Shown piece after piece: positions 15,912-21,487 of a DNA stretch of 21,487 nucleotides (position 1 is its first letter; each line of letters starts with the position of its first letter). Origin of the DNA: Bacteroidales bacterium (GTDB lineage Bacteria; Bacteroidota; Bacteroidia; Bacteroidales; B18-G4). The translations under genes and the position numbers were made by a program. The stretch is from positions 1 through 21,487 of the forward strand of contig JAGLEK010000361.1 of NCBI GenBank assembly GCA_023145125.1, in the 5' to 3' direction. Below the pieces are notes generated by a model that saw nothing but the letters and a program-made list of their open reading frames with translations, had not been told where the DNA came from and made no database searches.

Positions 15912-17051
15912 CTATTTAAGTATTGATCGCGAAATTACAATTTTTTGAATTTCCGAGGTTCCCTCATATATCTGGGTAAGTTTTGCCTCCCGCATAAGTC
16001 TTTCCACGTGGTATTCCTTAACATAGCCATAACCGCCAAGCACCTGAACAGCTTCGGTAGTGATCTCCATGGCTGAATCAGCTGCAAATTGTTTTGCCAT
16101 GGCACTGGCCAGGCTAAATGGATGCCCGTTATCTTTAAGCCAGGCGGCTTTATATACGAGATTTCTTGCAGCTTCCACCTTAACAGCCATATCCGCTAGC
16201 TTAAAGGCAATAGCCTGATGCTCGCTGATCAGCTTTCCAAATGCTTTTCGCTCCTTTGAATATTGAATTGCTCTTTCCATAGCCCCGGCAGCGATACCGA
16301 CGGCCTGGGCAGCAATACCTATCCTGCCTGCTTCCAGGGCTTTCATGGCAAATTTAAACCCAAAACCATCATCGCCAATCCTGTTTTCCCTGGGCACTTT
16401 TACATCACTGAACATTACAGAATGGGTATCGGAACTACGCATTCCCATTTTATCCTCATGAGGGGCAAGTGTGATCCCGGGCGTGTCCTTGTCAACGATC
16501 AGCACATTGATACCATGGTGTTTCTTTTCAGGATGTGTCTGAACCGTCACCAGATAGACAGATCCCAGGTTGGCGCTTGTGATCCAGTTTTTAGTGCCAT
16601 TAACAAGATAATGGTCACCCTTGTCTTCTCCTATTGTCCGTTGGGACGTTGCATCTGATCCTGCTTCCGGTTCAGATAAAAGAAAGGCACCTATCCTCTC
16701 ACCTGTTGCGAGAAGCCTCAGATATTTTTCTTTTTGAGCGTCGTTGCCATATTTTTCAATCCCATAACAAACCAGCGAATTATGTACCGATAAGGCCACG
16801 CTGGTGGCAGCATCAATCTTAGATAATTCTTCCATGGCAAGGACATAGGACAAAGAATCCATACCCCCTCCACCCCATTCAGGGCTTACCATCATTCCAA
16901 AAAAGCCGAGTTCTGTCAGATTTTTGATATGTGCGGTCGGCATTTCAGCTTTTTCGTCCCGTTCGAGAACATCCTTGATCAATTCCCTTTCTGCATAGTC
17001 ACGGGCGGCCTGACGAATCATTTCCTGTTCTTCGGTAAATAAAAAATCCAT
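15912..17051 (-). CDS. Acyl-CoA dehydrogenase (short-chain/butyryl-CoA type)
   Basis: 379 residues, the usual length for this flavoprotein family. Features in order: the N-terminal helical domain; LLSEPEAGSDATS (124-136) and WITSA (156-160) in the FAD-binding beta domain; and near the C terminus VQVLGGYGYVKEYHVERLMR followed by IYEGTSEIQ (361-369). Glu363 in YEGTSE is the catalytic base position of short- and medium-chain enzymes. It oxidises acyl-CoA to trans-2-enoyl-CoA and passes electrons to ETF. The best promoter in the window lies just upstream, and etfB-etfA follow, so acd-etfB-etfA is a coherent transcription unit. The substrate cannot be fixed from sequence; butyryl-CoA is plausible given icmF in the same island, while isovaleryl- or 2-methylbutyryl-CoA are alternatives. 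Confidence 0.94.
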   Translation of the reverse strand: MDFLFTEEQEMIRQAARDYAERELIKDVLERDEKAEMPTAHIKNLTELGFFGMMVSPEWGGGGMDSLSYVLAMEELSKIDAATSVALSVHNSLVCYGIEKYGNDAQKEKYLRLLATGERIGAFLLSEPEAGSDATSQRTIGEDKGDHYLVNGTKNWITSANLGSVYLVTVQTHPEKKHHGINVLIVDKDTPGITLAPHEDKMGMRSSDTHSVMFSDVKVPRENRIGDDGFGFKFAMKALEAGRIGIAAQAVGIAAGAMERAIQYSKERKAFGKLISEHQAIAFKLADMAVKVEAARNLVYKAAWLKDNGHPFSLASAMAKQFAADSAMEITTEAVQVLGGYGYVKEYHVERLMREAKLTQIYEGTSEIQKIVISRSILK

Positions 17052-17089
17052 GCTTAAATACTATGTAAATCAATGTGAAGGTTAAAACA

Positions 17090-17117
17090 CAAAGATATGA
17101 ATTTAGCTGAAAATCAA
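17090..17117 (-). promoter_or_regulatory. Promoter of acd-etfB-etfA (TTG-N17-TATCTTTG)
   Basis: On the minus strand TTG (17117-17115) and TATCTTTG (17097-17090) are separated by exactly 17 bases. This is an excellent match to the Bacteroidetes TTG-N17-23-TAnnTTTG promoter. Transcription would start about 30 bases before the ATG at 17051. Confidence 0.65.
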
Positions 17118-17157
17118 AAACATATTACAGCTTAATTATGAGGGTCTTTGAGTGGTC

Positions 17158-18102
17158 TTAAAAAATATTTTGAATCAGTTTCAGGCGTTCTTCTTCAAAT
17201 TCCTTCAGGATATCTTCAAGGATCACTGCAGCAGGTTTAATCTCATTGATCAGCCCTGCTATTTGTCCGATCTCCAGTTCACCTTCCTGCATGTCACCCT
17301 CGAACATCCCCAGTTTGGCACGGCCCCGGCCCAATAATTCCATTAGCTCTTCCCTGCCGGCCCCGCCATTCTCAAGTTCTTTTACACGTAAATAGAAATC
17401 GTTCTTTACCAACCTTACCGGAATCAACTTCTTCAGGCTCAGGGCAGTGTCGCCATCCTTCACTGCAATCACACTCTTCTTAAACATTTCATGTGCTGAA
17501 GACTCTTCAGAAGCTACAAACCGGCTCCCTATCTGTACCCCCTCAGCCCCCAGTGCCATTGCTGCCATCATCCCCCTGCCTGTTGCAATGCCACCGGCAG
17601 CAATCAAAGGCAATTTGATGGCTTCCCTGACCATGGGTATGAGTGTCATCGTAGTTGTTTCCTCCGGTCCGTTATGCCCTCCAGCCTCGAAGCCTTCTGC
17701 CACTACGGCATCCACACCGGCTTCCTCACATTTCATGGCGAACTTAACATTGGCAATTACATGTGCAACCTTAATTCCGTGATCATGAAAATGTTGGGTC
17801 CATTTTTTTGGATTGCCGGCGGAAGTAAACACGATCCTGACCCCTTCTTCAATCACGACATCGACGATCTCATCCATCTGCGGATATATCAAGGGAAGGT
17901 TTACGCCAAAAGGCTTGGTGGTGGCTGCTTTGCATTTCCTGATATGCTCACGGAGGGTTTCAGGGTACATCGAGCCGGCCCCGATAAGCCCAAGCCCGCC
18001 GGTATTGCTCACTGCAGAGGCCAGTTCCCAACCACTGCACCATATCATACCTGCCTGGATAATGGGATATTTGATGCCAAATAACTCTGATATTTTGTTC
18101 AT
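17158..18102 (-). CDS. NMO/FabK-type FMN oxidoreductase
   Basis: 314 residues forming a TIM-barrel flavoprotein of the nitronate monooxygenase/2-nitropropane dioxygenase group. Visible motifs: YPIIQAGM (12-19) at the first strand, GGLGLIGAG (35-43), EGFEAGGHNG (136-145) with His143 at the catalytic position, and the FMN phosphate segments AAGGIATGRGM (168-178) and GVQIGSRF (188-195). The family includes nitronate monooxygenases and FabK enoyl-ACP reductases, which share these motifs. Placement downstream of elbB, thiolase and hydroxyacyl-CoA dehydrogenase genes suggests a part in acyl-CoA metabolism or detoxification, but the substrate is unknown. It is the last gene of its run; the acd promoter follows. 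The upstream spacer to elbB carries a heptamer array. Confidence 0.85.
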   Translation of the reverse strand: MNKISELFGIKYPIIQAGMIWCSGWELASAVSNTGGLGLIGAGSMYPETLREHIRKCKAATTKPFGVNLPLIYPQMDEIVDVVIEEGVRIVFTSAGNPKKWTQHFHDHGIKVAHVIANVKFAMKCEEAGVDAVVAEGFEAGGHNGPEETTTMTLIPMVREAIKLPLIAAGGIATGRGMMAAMALGAEGVQIGSRFVASEESSAHEMFKKSVIAVKDGDTALSLKKLIPVRLVKNDFYLRVKELENGGAGREELMELLGRGRAKLGMFEGDMQEGELEIGQIAGLINEIKPAAVILEDILKEFEEERLKLIQNIF

Positions 18103-18123
18103 GGCTTAGTTGAGTATTAAAAT

Positions 18124-18175
18124 GATACTGGATACTGGATGCTGGATACTGGATGCTGGATGCTGGATACTGGAT
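18124..18175. repeat. Heptamer array, 7 x GATRCTG
   Basis: Seven tandem copies of GATACTG or GATGCTG plus a final GAT on the plus strand. It fills most of the spacer between elbB and the NMO-type gene. Its last base is the final base of the elbB stop codon (TGA on the minus strand). The two variants alternate irregularly. Confidence 0.9.
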
Positions 18176-18822
18176 CACATCACCTTAAGCATAGCAGAAA
18201 CGATGTTATCTGCCCCATCAGCGATTTGAAGAATATTGGCATCCAGCATATAGCATGGTGTTGAAAAGAGGTTCAGGCTATCATCATAAACAACATCCCC
18301 ATGGGTAGTGTTGATATGTGTCCCACCCATTTTTTCAATGGCTTCAATGGTCCCCGGATCCTGACCGATGGTAACGGTAGCATCACTGAAAATCCTTGCT
18401 ATCATGGCCGGCGCAATACATAATGCGCCGATAGGCTTCCCGCTATTATTGGTTTCCTTTACAGCCCTGACCACTTCCTCATTTACTTTGGCATCGGCTC
18501 CGTGAAATGCAACTGTTGAAAGGTTTTTGGCCACACCGAAGCCACCGGGAAATATCAGGCCGTCATAAGCATTCGCATCATATTCTTTCAGATCCTTGAT
18601 GATTCCCCTGGCGATCCTTGCTGATTCTATCAGAACATTTCTCGATTCCTGCATTTCTTCACCCGTGATATGGTTTATCACATGATGTTGGGGAATGTCG
18701 GGGGCAAATATGTCATAGGAAGCTCCATTTTTCATTATGGCATATAAAGTCAGAGTGGCCTCATGTATCTCGGCCCCATCAAATACACCATTTCCTGAAA
18801 GCACTACAGCAAACTTTTTCAT
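18175..18822 (-). CDS. elbB: ElbB/ES1 family glyoxalase-like protein
   Basis: 215 residues, the usual length. This is the DJ-1/PfpI-like fold of the ElbB (isoprenoid biosynthesis glyoxalase) and ES1 group: VVLSGNGVFDGAEIHEA (6-22), VINHITGEEMQESRNVLIE (48-66), FPGGFGVAKNLS (91-102) and GALCIAPAM (132-140). Cys135 sits in the nucleophile elbow. E. coli ElbB has SGCGVYDG where this protein has SGNGVFDG, so Asn11 replaces a cysteine. E. coli ElbB shows modest glyoxalase activity; its physiological role is uncertain. The gene lies between the thiolase and the NMO-type gene on the same strand, 60 bases after the thiolase stop, probably in the same transcript. The role in this island is unknown. 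Confidence 0.88.
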   Translation of the reverse strand: MKKFAVVLSGNGVFDGAEIHEATLTLYAIMKNGASYDIFAPDIPQHHVINHITGEEMQESRNVLIESARIARGIIKDLKEYDANAYDGLIFPGGFGVAKNLSTVAFHGADAKVNEEVVRAVKETNNSGKPIGALCIAPAMIARIFSDATVTIGQDPGTIEAIEKMGGTHINTTHGDVVYDDSLNLFSTPCYMLDANILQIADGADNIVSAMLKVM

Positions 18823-18849
18823 ATCCTGTTAATTTGATGATTTATAAAA

Positions 18850-18886
18850 GGGTTGGCAACCCTATTAAGGTTGGCAACCCTATTAA
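18850..18886. repeat. 18-base tandem duplication with hairpin at thiolase stop
   Basis: The unit GGTTGGCAACCCTATTAA is present twice exactly (18851-18868, 18869-18886). The second copy contains the thiolase stop codon (18883-18885). The outer copy forms GGGTT-GGC-AACCC (18850-18862) and, on the minus strand, is followed by TTTTATAAA, so it may act as a weak terminator or attenuator between the thiolase gene and elbB. Confidence 0.8.
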
Positions 18887-20127
18887 GCTTTCTTATATAT
18901 GATGGCAACAACAGTAACATCGTCACCGCCCATATTAATTGCCATTCCGTATGGTTTATCAGCCTTTATTTCTATTTGAGCATCTCCTGCATTACCGGTC
19001 AGCTGTTCCCACATGGTCACCGCCATGTGTACACCGGTTCCTCCTGTCGGGTGTCCCCAGCCAATCAGTCCACCGGTAGTGTTCATCGGTATCATGCCAT
19101 CACGGGCGGTATTCCCTTCTGCAACAAATTTAGCACCTTCACCGGGTTTGGCAAAGCCGAGAGCTTCAGTTCCCAACACACCGGCAATGGAAAAGCAATC
19201 ATGTGTTTCAACCGTGCCAAGGTCATCGATGGTAATGCCGGCCGAATCCATAGCTTCATGTGCAGTTTCCTTAATACAGGTTAGTTCCACAGGATTGGGT
19301 GGGTCTTCCGTGAGGTTCCTGACCTTATGTCCAAAGGCTATCACTTCAACAGCCTGATCTTTAGGGATGCCGATCCTCTCCAGTCCTTCCTCGGAAACAA
19401 GGGCTACTGTTGAAGCACCATCCGATACCTTTGAGCAATCCAACACATTCAGATTGTCGACAAAAGCAGCTCCATTGGGTTTAAATTTCTTGTACAAGGC
19501 GTCCAGATCGGGCACATTGTTTTCATATTCCTGTGCTGTAGGACACAGTCTGGCATTCTCAATAGCATTCCTGAACCAACGGCCCATGCCTTCCCTTGCA
19601 TAGTCGTAGCCATATTTTTCATAATATGCTCCTGCCCGGTCGCTGAATTGTCCGGGGAAGAAGAATGCATGTCCGTTTTTACGTTTACCAAACCAGCCTG
19701 CGCCGGCCAGTACATCAGCACCATAAATGGCTTTCATGGTATTCTGCACTTCAACTCCCATTGTCAGCACTACATCTGCTGAGCCTGACATTATACTTTT
19801 GATGGCTGTAACAAGGGCAAGTCCGCCGGATGCACAGGCACCTTCAACCCTGATGGCAGGCTTATATTGCAACTTTTCATCGATCATGGGGAAAAAGCCG
19901 CCAAGATGAGCCTGCTTATTGAAGCGGGCAGCCATAAAATTGCCAACAACACATTCATCAACATTATCTGCACCACCGATCTTTTCAAGTGTTTTTTGTC
20001 CGGCTTCTTTAACATAATGTTCAATTCCCGGCCTGGGCTTTTTCGGGTGAAACTCACTTCTACCGGTACCCATGGATATGGTATTATACCCGGCAACCAT
20101 ATATATCTTTTTATTGAGCTTTGTCAT
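18883..20127 (-). CDS. Thiolase-family acyl-CoA acyltransferase, SCP2 type
   Basis: 414 residues. The nucleophile is Cys98 in VEGACASGG. His309 and Cys311 in ETHDCFSIAG, and His359 in GWGHPTGG, fill the other conserved sites. Canonical thiolases have NEAF and a C-terminal CxG cysteine; here the NEAF loop is HDCF and the C terminus reads AINMGGDD without the cysteine. That pattern is typical of the SCP2/lipid-transfer thiolase subgroup, in which HDCF supplies the second cysteine. The likely reaction is cleavage of 3-ketoacyl-CoA by CoA, or its reverse. It starts 20 bases after the hydroxyacyl-CoA dehydrogenase gene, and these two consecutive steps are almost certainly cotranscribed. Chain-length preference cannot be read from the sequence. 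Confidence 0.9.
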   Translation of the reverse strand: MTKLNKKIYMVAGYNTISMGTGRSEFHPKKPRPGIEHYVKEAGQKTLEKIGGADNVDECVVGNFMAARFNKQAHLGGFFPMIDEKLQYKPAIRVEGACASGGLALVTAIKSIMSGSADVVLTMGVEVQNTMKAIYGADVLAGAGWFGKRKNGHAFFFPGQFSDRAGAYYEKYGYDYAREGMGRWFRNAIENARLCPTAQEYENNVPDLDALYKKFKPNGAAFVDNLNVLDCSKVSDGASTVALVSEEGLERIGIPKDQAVEVIAFGHKVRNLTEDPPNPVELTCIKETAHEAMDSAGITIDDLGTVETHDCFSIAGVLGTEALGFAKPGEGAKFVAEGNTARDGMIPMNTTGGLIGWGHPTGGTGVHMAVTMWEQLTGNAGDAQIEIKADKPYGMAINMGGDDVTVVAIIYKKA

Positions 20128-20147
20128 AATTCAAATTTTTCCGGTGA

Positions 20148-21482
20148 TTATTCAAAATAATTATTAATTGGTCCGTAGGAATGAAAGAAACCTGTAAGCA
20201 ATACGGTGTTGACATCCTCTTTGCTATGGGCAACATTATCAGCTACCAGGCCTTCGCCGATAGCATTCGATCTCCGGCCATAAGCAACAGCAAGCTTAGA
20301 TCCCAGGGTATCAAGCACTTTCATGTCGTTGTAAAACTTCAGCAACACTTCATCCTTATTTTTCATTCGTACCACTTTCTTCCAAACGATACCTGCATCC
20401 GGAGTAGCTCCAATCCTTTCATCAATATGGGAGAATGTATCAAAGCCGACATATTTATTTGTGTCAGGATCGATAACGGCCACCGGCTTTCCTTTTTCAT
20501 ACTGCAGGAAGCCATCTTTCTGAGATCCGTTTGAATGCTGTCCTCCCTTAACACCATCAGCAAAAAGCTTATCAAGCAGCGGGCTATACAGGTCTTCATC
20601 ATCAAGGAATGGATTCATCACTCCCATTATGAACCTGACCACATCAATTCCCACATAATCGATCAACTGGAAAATTCCCATTGGCCTTACAAGGAAGTCC
20701 TGCGACACTTTATTAACTATGTATATTGATTCCGGCATTGAAAATTTAGCAGAAAGCTTTTCTGCCTGGGTAATCCCATGAAGCGCATCCCGCATAAAAT
20801 GGCCATTGCCGATAAAGCCGGCAAAATCGTTAGAGGGGACGACCACCTTGCGCAGGTTTTTTGCAAATTCATGTGCAAATTCCTTTGCTTCAGGCAGGGT
20901 TTTATCTGTCCAGATCAATTCAACCAATTTCTGTATAGCCGGTGGGTTATAGAAATGAAAACCTATTACACGGCCGTTCAGTTCAGCTTCATCGTCAAGG
21001 ATGTTGATAGGCACTGAAGATGTATTAGTAAAAAACCATGGTTTATGATCATTATTGGCATCAATTTCCTTAAAGATCTTTACTTTCAGATCTTTATTCT
21101 CATTCACAGCCTCGAAGATCAGGTTCGATTCGTATGCCGCTTCCAGCCTGGAAGTAGGGCGAATTACAGAGATCACATCAACAATGTACTCTTCGATGAT
21201 ATCTGAATTTTCGATCAGGTCCTGACGGTCATGATACAGCTTGCGTAGCACAACAGTTTTCTTTTCGGCAATTTTCAGCACCTGCGCCCTGAGATATTTC
21301 ACCAGTCCTGCCAGTCCTTCATCGGAAAGGTCCATGGCATTCAGAACAAATGTTTTGTCTTTGTTCTCCGGTTTCAACATCAGGTCTGCCATTTCTACTG
21401 CCGTGAGCAAGAGGATACCGCTCCCCATCTTCCCCGCTGCTCCAAGCACAGTTACATTTTGTAATCTTTCTTCGTATGTCAT
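20148..21482 (-). CDS. 3-hydroxyacyl-CoA dehydrogenase
   Basis: 444 residues, longer than the roughly 280-residue single-domain enzymes and without an enoyl-CoA hydratase domain. The N-terminal Rossmann motif is VLGAAGKMGSG (12-22). The catalytic region has FEAVNE (123-128), FFTNTSSVPIN (150-160), and GFHFYNP (174-180) with His176 paired to Glu188 in KLVEL. NDFAGFIGN (218-226) begins the C-terminal helical domain, which is longer than usual. It oxidises 3-hydroxyacyl-CoA to 3-ketoacyl-CoA with NAD. The ATG lies five bases from the window edge, so the promoter and any upstream gene are not seen. The thiolase for the next step follows at once. A hydratase for the preceding step is not in the window. 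Confidence 0.9.
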   Translation of the reverse strand: MTYEERLQNVTVLGAAGKMGSGILLLTAVEMADLMLKPENKDKTFVLNAMDLSDEGLAGLVKYLRAQVLKIAEKKTVVLRKLYHDRQDLIENSDIIEEYIVDVISVIRPTSRLEAAYESNLIFEAVNENKDLKVKIFKEIDANNDHKPWFFTNTSSVPINILDDEAELNGRVIGFHFYNPPAIQKLVELIWTDKTLPEAKEFAHEFAKNLRKVVVPSNDFAGFIGNGHFMRDALHGITQAEKLSAKFSMPESIYIVNKVSQDFLVRPMGIFQLIDYVGIDVVRFIMGVMNPFLDDEDLYSPLLDKLFADGVKGGQHSNGSQKDGFLQYEKGKPVAVIDPDTNKYVGFDTFSHIDERIGATPDAGIVWKKVVRMKNKDEVLLKFYNDMKVLDTLGSKLAVAYGRRSNAIGEGLVADNVAHSKEDVNTVLLTGFFHSYGPINNYFE

Positions 21483-21487
21483 AGTAT

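Noticed and set aside
18124..18175. Could the GATRCTG array be a small CRISPR?
   Set aside because: There are no spacers: the units are contiguous 7-mers. No cas gene is present in the window.
17960..18178. A 72-residue minus-strand frame with repeated IQYPASS units across the GATRCTG array.
   Set aside because: The repeats simply reflect translation of the heptamer DNA, and the frame continues antiphase through the NMO-type gene on the same strand; there is no independent coding evidence.

Overview
The window reads as chromosomal DNA of a member of the Bacteroidota, probably a free-living Bacteroidales-like lineage. The evidence is gldD and gldE, a protein with a type IX secretion C-terminal sorting tail, a Bacteroidetes-type HU protein, and -7 boxes of the form TAnnTTTG with AT-rich leaders and no convincing Shine-Dalgarno sequences. 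I see no rRNA, tRNA, CRISPR array, transposase or phage gene. Eighteen long protein genes and one 29-codon gene fill the window; the only gene-free stretch above 300 bases is 2569-2946.

Left part (1-7300): on the minus strand lie ssb, gldE and gldD (single-stranded DNA binding, then two gliding/type IX secretion-associated membrane components). Divergent from them, on the plus strand, are HU and a tiny, extremely basic protein resembling the mS38/COX24/bS22 ribosomal family, closed by a strong terminator. Then comes a tight operon rng-trpS-hflX (RNase E/G, tryptophanyl-tRNA synthetase, ribosome-associated GTPase).

Right part (7300-21487): an acyl-CoA oxidation island. icmF (fused B12-dependent isobutyryl-CoA mutase, minus strand) is divergent from an EtfD-like membrane ETF:quinone oxidoreductase (plus strand). 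After a T9SS-exported protein come etfA, etfB and an acyl-CoA dehydrogenase with a good own promoter. An upstream set of four genes encodes an NMO/FabK-type flavoprotein, the ElbB/ES1 protein, an SCP2-type thiolase and a 3-hydroxyacyl-CoA dehydrogenase. Together they would interconvert isobutyryl- and butyryl-CoA, oxidise the acyl-CoA, pass electrons through ETF and the EtfD-like protein to menaquinone, and finish with 3-hydroxyacyl oxidation and thiolysis. No enoyl-CoA hydratase or CoA-activating enzyme lies in the window.

The most unusual features are: (i) short tandem arrays, mostly of 7-base period, that begin at or within two bases of stop codons in the acyl-CoA island; (ii) a palindromic repeat family built on ACCTCACAGGT with three copies; (iii) loss of three of four cysteines in the first CCG domain of the EtfD-like protein; (iv) the 29-residue mS38-like protein; and (v) a terminator/promoter arrangement that makes the first ATG of gldE doubtful.
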